A DNA stretch of 64,000 nucleotides from Brachycybe producta (GCA_036925085.1 JAUPFP010000003.1:8685942-8749941), one strand, 5' to 3'; shown: positions 35,201 to 42,217, counted from the stretch's first letter. Numbers and translations are program-made. The notes: generated from the sequence alone by a model not told the origin.

Positions 35201-38200
35201 CTGGACAAAGCCACCAGATCTCGGGTTTCCACCGTCGAAAACGGTAATCTCACGGACAAAAGTCCGTCGAATACCGTAACGAGCGGATGGAACCGTGCAA
35301 AACCGCAGTATCACGGACAAAAGTCCGTGTCCCACGGTAAAGTACGGTCAGAGTTTAACTTTACCGGTTTCTACCGCGGTCTAACGGACAAAAGTCCGTT
35401 TCCCACGGTGTACTTCACGGTAAACGACCTTTTACCACTTTCTACCGCGGATCAACGGACAAAAGTCCGTACACCACGGTGTACTTGCGGTAAAATACCG
35501 TACACCACCGAAAACCACGGTACCACGGACCGTAGTCCGTGCCCCACGGTAATTCGACAGTACCAATACGGTAACCGACGGTAAATTTACCGTTAACCAC
35601 GGTACAACGGACCAGAGTCCGTCCCCCACGGTAACCAACAGTAAATTAACGGTGAAACGGTGGTTTCCGCCGCTGTCCCACGGACCAAAGTCCGCGCCCA
35701 GTGACGTACTCTCACCGCACGGTGATTCGACCGACTAAACGGTCGAACTCACGGTAAATCACCGTGCGAGAGGCGGGGTACAGGTACCCGGCGCCTCCAC
35801 CAATTGTAACGTCCCGCCGGACCGTCACAATACCCCAGTAAGCTCACCCCAAGAAACAGACGTAAACTTACCGCTCAACCGGCTCCTCACGGGGACGGGA
35901 CCGTACCCGTAGCCGTCTCCCGCACGGTGCTCCTCGGGTTGTGTCGGCTCCAGGAGCCACCCCCGACGGACACGACGAAAGACCACGCCGCCACGCCGAG
36001 AATATCGCGGTAGAACACCGGTTCTACCGCGAGCCGACACGAGGACCGGCCGAAACAAGTCGGAAAGACGGTGGTGTCGATCCCCAAACCGGACAACCCA
36101 CCCTCCGCGGTACTCCCCAAGAAAAGACACAGACACAAAGTAGGTGATGATAAAACAAAGTGTTTAATACACTTACGATGTAAAAAGATGATTATAAGAT
36201 GACAGTGGTAATATTTACACAACTTGGCTGGTACTCTTTTACCAGCCAAGCCCCCATAAATATACAACAAACAAAGGCCAACAGGCCAAAGGCACACAAG
36301 CCAAGAAGATACACTGGCCAGTGGAGGTCTACCCTGACCTCCACCCACAGGTCTAGTCCTATCCAGAGCCTACAACCAACTGCCTTTTCTGAGCAGCCGT
36401 CAAACGTTGACGAGCCTGCTCCTCCACGGCTTGCTGGTCGGGCAAGTCGCGGACTGGACCACTCGGAAGGAGATTATCAATCTCCATCCGGGGCTCACGG
36501 CCAAACAACAACTGGTACGGAGAGACTTGCGTACTCTCCTGGACAGCTGTGTTATAAGCCCACACGGCGGGACGTTACACATTAGAACTTTTTAAATTTC
36601 ATATTATTATATCAGGGCTGGGGACGAAACAGTGTAACATAACATGATTCATTACATTTTTCTTATTATTAATTTGTAAAATCATTGTGTCTTAAATGGT
36701 CTTCATTGGCCGAATACCGAACCTAAAGTTAAAAACAGTTACTTCTTATAATAAAGCCTTCGGTCAGTCATGGAGAAGTAACAGACTTCTTAGTAGTGCA
36801 GTGGACTGGTTTCATGAAATGTTAGTAGTGTCTTGTCCTAAGTTGCCTCTTAGTACACTATACAAAGTTGCATACCTGTATACGGGTGATCTCTCTATAG
36901 AATTAGGAGAGATTTTTGTATGAACACTTGTATTTCTAGTCATTCATACCTAGTCATTCGGCAATGTGGCAACCTGGTCTGCTCTATTTTTAAATTTTTG
37001 ATAGAGCAGACGAATTCCTTATGGTGGTCTGCCTGACAGCTACATTAGGCTGTTGGGACTGACGCCATTTTGGTGCCAGCAGACCTCTCACCATTAAGTC
37101 AATGGGTAAGAGGTCAGATGTGACCTCTGTCCCCTCCAGGTGGAGTTGCCTGGAGGTTTCCTGTGGCCTGGTCAGCCACAGAATCTGGGCAGTTGGTTGT
37201 GGGCAAGAGACTAGAGCTGACCTGTGGGTGGAGGTCAAGAAGACCTCCACTGTCCGGATTTGCATCTTATTTCATCTTTTGTGCCTTTTGGCTGGTAGGC
37301 CTTTGTTTTGTATAGTACCTGCCTGGACAAAGTGTCCAGCCAGTTCTGTAAATAACCTTTGCCATCATTTTTGCCGTAAGTGTAAATTAAACACTTTGTT
37401 CATCACTTTACACTTGTGTCATGTCCTTTCTTGGGGGTTTACTGCGGGAGGGTGGGTTGCCGGTTTGGGGTCAACACTACCGTCCATCTCCGTCCGTTTT
37501 GGTCGGTAAATTGTGTCGGCTCGCGGTGAAACTCCGGCGAGGCGGCGTTTTATTGTCGTGTTTCACTGTCGGGGGAAGCTCCGCTTCGGCACATCCCAAG
37601 GTTCACCGTGGGAGAGGCGGCTACGGGTGCAGTTCCATTCCCGCGTCGGAGCTTAGTTACCGGTAAGTGAAAAAGTTTTACTCTTTTACTTGCCATGCAT
37701 TGTAACGGTCCAGGCGGGACGTTACAGCAATGGAATTTGCTGCTTCCAGTGGATGGAAGCAAACGTTTCTTAGTATTGGGAATGTTATGATTTGAGGGGT
37801 ACAGTTTAACAAAGAATATATAGTGATGCTTCAATTGAAATTGGATTGTTAGTATTACAGGGAATTAATGTTTATTTGGACATTGCATTTTTATGCTGCC
37901 TTTGGACTAAATAGTCTCTGCCACAGGCCCTCTAGGCTGCTTGCAGAGTAGTTATTCAAATTGAGATAATGTCATGGATATCAATCTAATTATGGTGTTT
38001 GACGCTTAATTTGGGAAAGTATCTAATGAAAACGTACTACATATTGTATTAGCATATTGCAGTCTATCTTTTACGAAATACATATTAGCAACTGTGACGA
38101 CCCAGTTTTGCTCCTTCTTTAAATAGAAGAAGCAATCCTAAATCTTCATGTCGTCTGCTAGGCTGTATAGTAGGCAGCCCGGCGGACGATATAAACTCCA

Positions 38201-40720
38201 GATAGGGAGACTGTCATCCCCCAGGAGGAGTAGCCTGGGGGTACTTAATGGCAAGGTAGCCATTAAGGAGAGGCAGTGTGTTTAACCCTGGGATATAGAG
38301 TGCATGTTTGGATGTGTTGTGCTTTTCCAGCTGGTGGCCAAGATGGCCACCATTCATCTCTATTTTCTTCTGTTTGGTGTTTTGGTTGTTTGTTCTGCTG
38401 GACAAGAAGTTGTGAGCTTTTGGCAGCGACACTATAATTTTACCAACGTGTAGATGGTGTTTTCTGCGACTCGTTTCTTCCTTTTATCATGCGGTGCCCG
38501 CACGAGGAAGATCCGAGTCACAGAAATAGCTGGATGGAGTTGGATTACGATCGTTCTCCTGCATGGGGGTGAAATCGATGCAGAAGGATGGTGGCCATCC
38601 TTCATCCTTTCAGAGGAATAAACTTTTTGTTTTTTGTTTTATTTGGCTTTAAAAATCACTTTTATGAGCAGTCACTTAACATGATCTTTTGATTACTTTC
38701 TAACGCATTTTTTTTTATTAAAGGTTATCATACTTATAAATGACAATAACTTTTGTTACAGCTTGAAGGCCAAATTGACGATTGTTCGTGTCGGGTAGAC
38801 ACCGTGGACAATTACAACAACATCAAAGTCTACCCCAGATTAAAGAGTTTGTTAAACAAAAACTACTTCAGGTTTTTCAAGGTGAATTTTTACAATATAT
38901 TCTTCATCGTTTGTTGAAATGAGTGGGTCTAAATATTTTGTGTACCTTTTGTCAATTTCAGGTGAACCTCAAAAGGCCTTGTCCTTTCTGGGAGGACGAT
39001 CTAAGATGCTCTATACGCGATTGTTCTGTCAAACCCTGTTTGGAAGTACGGTCACTCAAAGTGTCCTTTGTATAATATAAAAACGTTAATAACGTTTTGT
39101 GTAATCTAGGAGCAACTTCCGGAAGGACTTAAAACGGGTCATCAAGAACACTATCATCATAATAAGGTGAATGATCTCAAGATCGATGGATTCCAACACC
39201 CGAATTGATAAATTTCAACATGTTATTTTTTTCTGTGTAAGTATTCAAAGGAAGCTGAAAACATGAAGAATGTTGAAGATTGTGAACAGGAACGGAAATT
39301 GGGTCATCTGGACACTGCAATTAGCGATGAAAAGCGAGAAGATTTTGTCAGATGGAAGGAACATGACGATGCTCAACATTATTTTTGTGAATTAGAAGGT
39401 ATTTAACCGATAAGAGTACATTACTTCATTTATAAGTTCTTATGCAATAATTGTTTTAAGACGAAACATCTGTTGACATGCAACATGTTGACCTTTTGTT
39501 GAACCCGGAGAGATACACAGGATACAAGGGAGATTCGGCATGGAGGATCTGGAAGTCCATCTACGAAGAAAATTGCTTTAAGTATTAAACATGAATGAAA
39601 GATAGAGAGCGATACAAAGTCGTCTCGAATTGCTATAGTTAACTTTTTTTTGGCTTTTCAAGGCCGCATCCGGGGTACGGGCAGTATCTAGATTCAAATT
39701 CAGTTCGTGGTCAGTTGGTAGATACCAAATGGTTAGCACCGTTATTAGATCTGACTAGTTTTCTTATTCTCATTAAAGGAATGTGTTTGGAGAAGAGGGT
39801 TTTCTATCGAGCTGTATCTGGCCTTCACACGAGCATCAACTTACACCTGAGTGCTCATTACCTAATGGAAGGTTTGTTAAAAATATTTTTTTCTATTGTG
39901 TTTTCATTTTTAATAATGATATTAATACAGATGAAAGCGGATTTCGCGTTGCATCTTGGGGCCATAATTTTCAAGAATTTCAACGCAGATTTGATCCTGA
40001 ACTGACCAACGGGGAAGGTCCAATGCGTTTGCGGAATCTTTACTTTCTGTATTTGCTAGAGTTGCGAGCTCTTGGAAAAGCAACTCCATTTCTAGTTAAC
40101 GAGAACTTCTACACTGGTAACAAGGAGGAGGACAATGAAGTGCGACAGGCCGTCTCGGATCTACTGAAAGTTATCAAGTGAGATTGGAAAACATATTATT
40201 ATTTATATAATGTACCCATTTTATTTTCGTTGAAGAGATTTTCCTGAGCATTTCAACGAAAACAGTATGTTTACTGGTGATCGCAAGCAAGCGGATTTAT
40301 TAAAGGTGCTAATTATCAGTTGTATGAATTATCACTAATGCTCATGGATATTGTGTTCATTTCCAGGAAGAATTCAGACTTCATTTTGTTAACATTTCTC
40401 GCATAATGGACTGTGTCGGATGTGATAAATGTCGCCTTTGGGGCAAATTGCAGGTACATGATTAGCAGCCATGTTATAGTGCTTTGAGATTTGTTCATTC
40501 TCAAATGTGTTTGCTTTTGTCATAGATTCAAGGACTGGGCACTGCCCTTAAGATTTTGTTTTCTGGAGAACAGAGTGGTGCAGAATTTAACCTCCATGCG
40601 ATGAAAAGAAGTAAATTCCAACTGACACGTACAGAAATTGTTACGCTGTTCAATGCTTTCGGTAGATTGAGCAACAGTATTTTTGAATTGGAAACGTTTC
40701 GTAAGATGAGCAACAGATGA
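11158..40720 (+). CDS. ERO1: ERO1, endoplasmic reticulum oxidoreductin (12 coding exons)
   Basis: FAD-dependent thiol oxidase of the ER lumen that reoxidises PDI and passes electrons to oxygen. Exons: 11158-11274, 38762-38881, 38962-39045, 39110-39166, 39242-39398, 39461-39581, 39663-39709, 39779-39871, 39931-40177, 40236-40305, 40367-40453, 40526-40720. All introns are GT-AG and the joined frame is open for about 464 residues. Seen in the protein: signal peptide (about 1-33); Cys 86, 95, 100 and 105, where 95/100 match the known shuttle pair; FAD-site motifs N-P-E-R-Y-T-G-Y and S-G-L-H-T-S-I-N; and the active site C387-V-G-C390-D-K-C393. Exon 7 is the least certain, because its donor was chosen to keep frame with G-M-C-L-E-K-R in exon 8. 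Intron 1 is about 27.5 kb and full of transposons. Confidence 0.93.
11275..12052. other. Intronic spacer, nothing recognised
   Basis: No ORF or repeat I recognise. A run of 12 G residues lies near 11458-11470. Confidence 0.5.
12199..12274. repeat. Long hairpin inside the hAT-like element
   Basis: A 76-bp near-perfect inverted repeat. The left arm starts ACTCATCGTATCAAGTTTG and the right arm ends CAAACTTGATAACATGAGT, about 35 bp per arm. Confidence 0.85.
12333..12950 (+). repeat. Gypsy family-2 LTR fragment, rearranged
   Basis: Starts TGTGGCAACCTGGTCTAC like other family-2 LTRs. It then contains a misplaced piece from the 3' part of the LTR (about 12590-12690, GGGAGCCGACA) and returns to the earlier sequence: GCAGTGTGTTGTAGGC occurs at both about 12556 and 12688. 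The normal end GGCGGGACGTTACA is missing, so this is a damaged LTR. Confidence 0.75.
13047..14482. other. Intronic spacer, no gene recognised
   Basis: No convincing coding region. Short ORFs here lack family features. GGATGG-TTGCCATCC near 13665-13680 resembles the end of the 38093-38640 LTR fragment. Confidence 0.45.
14492..17268 (-). mobile_element. 2.78-kb inverted-repeat DNA transposon with full ORF
   Basis: Terminal inverted repeats TAGGGTGGTCCTT at 14492 and its complement ending at 17268. They are flanked by a perfect 9-bp direct repeat ACGTCACGT (14483-14491 and 17269-17277). A second inverted pair lies inside the ends, ATATTTAGAGGTAGCTCAAT near 14608 and its complement near 17135-17160, plausibly transposase binding sites. 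One ORF fills most of the element. A superfamily could not be assigned; hAT normally gives 8-bp duplications, MULE or Merlin types 8-9 bp. Confidence 0.88.
14816..17077 (-). CDS. Putative transposase, RNase-H-like, uncharacterised family
   Basis: A single 753-codon minus-strand ORF without introns or stops. The N-terminal third (about 1-240) is Lys/Glu-rich and probably binds DNA. Residues about 300-420 contain V-V-H-W-D-G-K and later [11 protein letters not shown] and C-R-H-H, which resemble an RNase-H-fold catalytic core. The middle has [11 protein letters not shown] and the C-terminus N-D-N-A-E-R-G-V, like the end of hAT-type transposases. From memory, related animal proteins have Asp where this one has His in C-F-H-T-T; if so, a catalytic residue is lost although the frame is intact. 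The function is inferred from the flanking inverted repeats and 9-bp duplication. Confidence 0.75.
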   Translation of the reverse strand: MATATRKTNTLWLIGSEETSIKGSKLPSNKQVLSVFFYHHRTLKKTIRESSRSAVKEAAVFWEKARIPIRHEQDCVKKTEQLHEKWVKLKKNCNRKSDVQQSHESQFKDDLDNLFDIAHKDALTMITIQEDKDFLLAQREKGRRGCFGQVDKVLAGKELRIDKRKRKFEEFKQKCENQQKAFVGNVLDFSSDSDDQASSSGNKYNVVPNQNVTIRKQSTSESPTKQNKRAHINIVTPSVASALDRAKLSDRKATFLLAAAAQGLGHNIKDFNLNRSSIRRQRGSIRKKVALRLKNEFHTSTPLVVHWDGKLLLDLTGNEKVDCLPVIVSGLGVNQLLGVPKLQAGTGECQATAVADLLKEWDVVDQVKAMCFHTTSSNTGHRNGTCILLEQKLQKDLLYLACRHHILELVLASAFNEAMGCTSSDPDVTIFKRFKQFWVKIDQSSYMSLDSSETVQLVMKDEKDNVIEFCTNQLQQTDTKIRDDYRECLELAIIFLGGTPPRGVRFLAPGAVHHARWMSKAIYSLKMWLFRNQFTLAAREEKGLCNICVFLVYVYIKAWFTAPLPITAAFNDLQLLQKLRDYKKINPSISNVTCKKFEGHLWYLSEELVGLAFFDDSVPIKSKQAMLKYLYEKEGADQPLKRIQMSASGSVNMRIEDFVSKNSIHLFDHLGISKRFLEHDPKIWHLREDYKQAKDIIKHLQVVNDNAERGVALMKEYNPILTKNEDQKQYLLQVVKEHSSRYPDCKKTTLATL
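17278..17640. other. AT-rich intronic spacer
   Basis: Low-complexity AATTAAATAAAAA-type sequence, nothing recognised. Confidence 0.5.
17640..19686 (+). mobile_element. LTR family 3, + strand arm (LTR, leader, start of gag)
   Basis: From about 17640 to 19130 the sequence resembles a long LTR with a poly(A) signal, AATAAAGAATTCACTC, at its end. A leader follows, and a coding start M-A-A-S-R-R-S-T near 19509 runs into the Gypsy LTR at 19687. It is an inverted, diverged match to 29550-27430, including GGTCTGCCGGATAG, TTGGGACAC...CATCCCAAG, and the gag start. Left limit is uncertain. The retroelement type is not known because no pol remains. Confidence 0.65.
19687..20468 (-). repeat. Gypsy family-2 LTR
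   Basis: 782 bp. On the minus strand it starts TGTGGCAACCTGG and ends GGCGGGACGTTACA. A perfect CGGTAGAACC/GGTTCTACCG hairpin lies at 19872-19896. Flanks give only a 3-bp match (ATC), so it could be solo or the 3' LTR of the degraded element that fills 20469-27003. Its first 200 bp are nearly identical to the fragment at 26805-27003, which favours the latter. Confidence 0.85.
20494..23283 (-). pseudogene. Unrecognised ORF block 3' of Gypsy pol
   Basis: Minus-strand reading frames in sequence: 23283-22879 and 22997-22488 (acidic, Ser/Gly/Glu-rich), 22513-22268, 22098-21229 (289 codons, Lys/Ser/Pro-rich, with a short helical [10 protein letters not shown] section), and 21117-20494 (207 codons, globular-looking, [12 protein letters not shown]). 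Frame changes and stops separate them. They look like one broken protein of roughly 900 residues. No zinc knuckle, protease, RT or membrane segment is seen, and I do not recognise it. It follows pol and precedes an LTR in the same orientation, the place where some Gypsy elements carry a third gene. It could instead be the gag of another element. Confidence 0.5.
23220..23740 (-). repeat. Leader-like ACGGT/ACCGT repeat region
   Basis: Repeated short motifs such as TTCACGG, ACCGTCCAAAGTCGGT and CACGGTCAAAACCGTG. They recall the Gypsy leaders at 35180-35720 and 49600-50300 but are diverged. It lies just upstream (minus strand) of the unrecognised ORF block. Confidence 0.55.
23808..23995. repeat. 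185-bp segment shared with 44284-44470
   Basis: Starts TGCCAACAGGCAGG, includes a pyrimidine-rich middle and GTGCCGGTGTCCTTTG, and ends near AATATGGCGCCTAGCCGC. The other copy is in the same orientation, but its surroundings differ on both sides. Confidence 0.7.
24000..26797 (-). pseudogene. Gypsy family-2 pol, copy B (RT end, RNase H, integrase, tail)
   Basis: Minus strand. The RT fragment has the Y-L-D-D catalytic box at 26711-26722. RNase H and the integrase zinc region (C-L-V-C-Q) follow in the 26571-25207 frame. After a 2-bp loss near 25390 the integrase core continues (25643-24864) with V-S-D-R-G-S-Q-F and the Glu in L-T-E-R-T-N-K. The tail (24860-23906) is degraded but keeps F-H-V-D/N-L-K-P-Y-like and Y-N-L-R-P-R-R-P motifs. 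Frame breaks also lie between the RT fragment and RNase H. The enzyme would copy and integrate the element; this copy cannot. Confidence 0.88.
26805..27003 (-). repeat. Family-2 LTR fragment joined to RT
   Basis: The first about 200 bp of a family-2 LTR (minus strand, starting TGTGGCAACCTCG). It ends where pol begins mid-RT (G-L-C-N-A-P). The LTR remainder, leader, gag, protease and most of RT are missing, so a large deletion fused LTR and pol. Confidence 0.85.
27004..29589 (-). mobile_element. LTR family 3, minus-strand arm
   Basis: Inverted counterpart of 17640-19686. From right to left: LTR-like sequence (about 29550-28040) with AATAAAGAATTCGC, leader, and a coding start M-A-A-T-N-E-S-T near 27675 resembling the + arm. 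A degraded coding-like part runs to about 27004. Three spaced copies of CAATGATACGGAG-like sequence occur at 28995, 29138 and 29218. Direct limits are uncertain. Confidence 0.65.
29594..30360 (-). repeat. 3' LTR of element D (contains integrase end)
   Basis: 767 bp equal in length to 35805-36571, with about a dozen scattered mismatches. About 29594-30175 matches the 3' part of normal family-2 LTRs, including the TATA-like ATAAATATA motif and the hairpin at 29795-29820. About 30172-30360 encodes the integrase C-terminus, so pol and LTR overlap. Confidence 0.85.
30148..31995 (-). pseudogene. RNase H and integrase of element D
   Basis: A 615-codon open frame, the longest in the element. It starts within RT after a frame break (K-K-C-F-F-G-F, thumb region), then RNase H with T-D-H-H-A-L-C-Y, then the integrase zinc region (C-L-V-C-Q-R-A-R-Q) and the catalytic core [15 protein letters not shown] and T-E-R-T-N-K. 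The last codons run into LTR sequence, so the usual integrase tail is missing. The frame is open but upstream breaks stop normal Gag-Pol synthesis. Confidence 0.87.
31892..33200 (-). pseudogene. Reverse transcriptase of element D, frameshifted
   Basis: The frame at 33200-32088 covers the pre-RT linker and RT fingers ([17 protein letters not shown]) and ends at a stop just after M-P-F-G-L. Copy B has two more bases there, so this is a 2-bp deletion. The catalytic Y-L-D-D box at 32006-32017 is in the next frame (32290-31892), and a second frame change follows before 31995. Confidence 0.87.
33352..33975 (-). CDS. Gypsy aspartic protease region of element D
   Basis: A 207-codon open frame. It begins with [16 protein letters not shown], shared with copy C, and holds the protease active site [11 protein letters not shown] near 33529-33549, then a flap-like G-M-G-G-H-S-I. 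It would process the polyprotein. The frame itself has no stop, but gag before it and RT after it are broken. Confidence 0.75.
   Translation of the reverse strand: MDVLRMAGVPLARSADQEITQWVFPSPCSTLEAVCSQLDRWFAPSPYMPSGEVLDRALIEQAGGVGVPIPPVVPGESLVCETEPQSSARLGLPSGVDGKVDGRQKIDGGSPQVPIPELQSRAYDVGSPRVWVSIGDRLMEMIVDTGADVSVLSITAARVMELPIEELAVPSFLLGMGGHSIEVVGVTNVELTIHKKTIKVPLLLVRG
34049..35174 (-). pseudogene. Gag of element D with capsid deleted
   Basis: The 35174-34278 frame encodes the N-terminal part up to R-W-T-D-E. There it jumps directly to the zinc-knuckle coding sequence ([14 protein letters not shown] near 34235-34290), partly in another frame. Compared with copy C, about 0.67 kb encoding the capsid region is missing. 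It could not build a particle by itself. Confidence 0.85.
35180..35784 (-). repeat. Hairpin-array leader of element D
   Basis: Seven palindromes of the form ACGGAC-N4-GTCCGT near 35253, 35313, 35384, 35453, 35523, 35603 and 35678. The spacing is 60-80 bp, each one sitting in a diverged unit with TTTACCG and CCCACGGT. It precedes gag and follows the primer site. Confidence 0.85.
35785..35802 (-). promoter_or_regulatory. tRNA primer binding site, element D
   Basis: TGGTGGAGGCGCCGGGTA on the minus strand, two bases after the LTR. It matches the sites in copies A, C and E. Confidence 0.8.
35805..36579 (-). repeat. 5' LTR of element D (contains integrase end)
   Basis: 775 bp. On the minus strand it starts TGTAACGTCCCGCC, then integrase coding sequence, then normal family-2 LTR sequence ending GGCGGGACGTTACA. 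The first 14 bases are therefore the inverse of the last 14. The first 8 bases differ from the matching place in the 3' LTR, where pol sequence (AATTACGG) is found. Confidence 0.85.
36584..36964. other. Intronic spacer, nothing recognised
   Basis: About 380 bp of AT-rich sequence between element D and the solo LTR. No gene seen. Confidence 0.5.
36965..37726 (+). repeat. Solo LTR, Gypsy family 2
   Basis: 762 bp, TGTGGCAACCTGG to GGCGGGACGTTACA, flanked by GCAA (36961-36964 and 37727-37730). No internal region is attached, so it is a solo LTR left by recombination. Confidence 0.92.
37731..38092. other. Intronic spacer, nothing recognised
   Basis: AT-rich, no ORF of note. Confidence 0.5.
38093..38640 (+). 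repeat. Family-1-like LTR fragment
   Basis: Starts TGTGACGACCCAG as family-1 LTRs do and matches them through GGTGGCCAAGATGGCCACC. It then diverges and lacks the family-1 end. It lies about 120 bp before ERO1 exon 2. Confidence 0.7.
38762..40720 (+). CDS. ERO1: ERO1 exons 2-12
   Basis: A compact cluster of eleven exons with introns of about 55-80 bp. Exons 2-3 hold the N-terminal loop Cys residues, exons 5-6 the R-Y-T-G-Y-K-G FAD region, exon 8 the S-G-L-H helix, exon 9 the R-R-F-D and L-Y-F-L-Y stretch, exon 11 the CXXCXXC centre, and exon 12 the C-terminal Q-G-L-G-T-A-L-K and [10 protein letters not shown] motifs. The stop is TGA at 40718-40720. No frameshift or premature stop is seen, so the gene looks functional. 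Confidence 0.95.
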
Positions 40721-40987
40721 GTTTCTAAGGGATTATTTTGTGTACAGCGTTATTGTGCAAATGCTTTTTTGTGTTACGTGTATAAAATGAGGTCACAGAT
40801 GGATTTATATTTTCATTTTTAGATTCAATTCTTAATTTATTTTTCGAAAGAAATATTTTACTTGTCCTTTTAATCATGATTTCAGTGTTGATAATTCTTT
40901 TCCTCAATCGTGTAACACTAAACTTAAGTAATTACAATGCATTCTAATTATACGTTTTCGGATTTGTCATTCAGCATTCAGTTTACA

Positions 40988-41067
40988 AATAAAAATTCAA
41001 ACATTTGCAATTTAAAAAAAAATGTTTGTAAATGAGTGTATTCTTTCAACAAGGAGCTCTAAATAAA
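40988..41067 (+). terminator. Candidate ERO1 poly(A) signals
   Basis: AATAAA at 40988-40993 and 41062-41067, about 270 and 340 bp after the stop codon. Which one is used cannot be told from sequence. Confidence 0.45.
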
Positions 41068-41270
41068 TTGTTATGTAAGGAATTTTCAAAAATGTATACA
41101 GTTAAACATTAGATTGCGAGCATAATTTGTTCTAGAAACGTGTTTGTAATCCAAAGCACTCGTATATATCAAAGCAAACCATCGGTTGAGTTTGGTTCAT
41201 GTTATGCTAGGCAGACAGCACGGTATGCTCAGCAGACAAAGTGTATACGTACTACTCGTATGTATACGGT

Positions 41271-41351
41271 TTGTCTGACGAACGTACTGTGTTGTCTGGC
41301 GAACATACCATGTTGTCTGCCGAGCGTACTGTGTTCACCAAGCGTAACGTG
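41271..41351. repeat. 21-bp tandem repeat, about four units
   Basis: Units start TTGTCTGACGAACGTACTGTG at 41271, 41292 and 41313, with a shorter diverged one at 41334. A short palindrome GTATACGTAC...GTATGTATAC precedes them. Confidence 0.8.
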
Positions 41352-41416
41352 ATCAAAACCACACTTGTTTATCAAGTTAAAATTTACTAAAAAAAATTTA
41401 CGCATTTTACTGTATT

Positions 41417-42217
41417 TGTGGCAACCTGGTCTGCTCCAATTTTAATTTTGTTGGAGCAGACGAATTTCCCTATGGTGGTCTGCCTGACAGCTACAGTAGG
41501 CTGTTGGGACGGACGCCATTTTGGTGCCAGCAGACCTCTCACCATGAAGTCTATGGGTGAGAGGTCAGAAGTGACCTCTGTCCCCTCCAGGTGGAGTTGC
41601 CTGGAGGTTTCCTGTGGCCTAGTCAACCACAGGATCTGGGCAGTTGGTTGTAGGCTCTGGATAAGACTAGACCTGTGGGTGGAGGTCAGGTAGACCTCCA
41701 CTGTCCAGCATCTGGATTCATCTTTTGTGCCTTTTGGCCTGTTGGCTACTTTGCCTTTTTGTATATTTATGGGGGCTTGGCTGGATAAGGTATCCAGCCA
41801 AGTTGTGTAAATATCATCACTGCCATCATATTCATCTTTTTCACCGTAAGTGTTCAATAAATACACTTTTATCTTCACTTGCGTGTGTGTCGTGTCATTT
41901 CTTGGGGAGTTACCGCGAGGGGGGTGGGTTTCTGGTTTGGGGAAACGCCACCGTCTTTTTCCGTCCTCTTTCGGCCGGAACTCGTGTCGGCTCGCGGTAG
42001 AACCGGTGTTCTACCGCGATATTCTCGGCGTGGCGGCGTGGTCTTTCGTCGTGTCCGTCGGGAGTGGCTCCGTGGAGCCGGCACAACCCAGGAGCACCGT
42101 GTGGGAGACGGCTACGGGTACGGTCCCGTCCCCGTAAGGAGCCGGTTGCGGTAAGTTTTACGTCCTTTTCGGGGTGAACTTACTGGGGTTATTGTGACGG
42201 TCCGGCGGGACGTTACA
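41417..42217 (+). repeat. Solo LTR, Gypsy family 2
   Basis: 801 bp, TGTGGCAACCTGG to GGCGGGACGTTACA, flanked by TATT (41413-41416 and 42218-42221). TATA-like TATATTTATGG near 41762 and a perfect CGCGGTAGAAC hairpin at 41993-42018. Its intact structure makes it a good reference for the family. Confidence 0.93.

Larger units (their letters stand above)
29594..36579 (-). mobile_element. Gypsy family-2 element D with chimeric LTRs
   Basis: A 6,986-bp minus-strand element flanked by CATT at 29590-29593 and 36580-36583. Order 5' to 3': LTR (36579-35805), primer site, leader, gag, protease, RT, RNase H, integrase, LTR (30360-29594). Both LTRs contain the end of the integrase gene fused at TGCC to the middle of a normal family-2 LTR. 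The coding region is defective: a gag deletion of about 0.67 kb and at least two RT frameshifts. The 4-bp duplication shows the present structure was inserted as a unit. Confidence 0.9.
11275..38761 (+). other. ERO1 intron 1, about 27.5 kb, packed with transposons
   Basis: Donor GTAAGT at 11275 and acceptor TTTTGTTACAG ending at 38761. The intron contains at least one hAT-like element, one 2.78-kb inverted-repeat transposon, two copies of LTR family 3, two Gypsy family-2 elements, one solo LTR and an LTR fragment. The other ten introns total under 1 kb. Confidence 0.85.

Noticed and set aside
39715-40005. ORF reading through ERO1 exons 8-9 and the intron between
   Set aside because: Part of it is real exon 8, but the rest is intron sequence; GT-AG splicing to 39931 restores the conserved ERO1 sequence.
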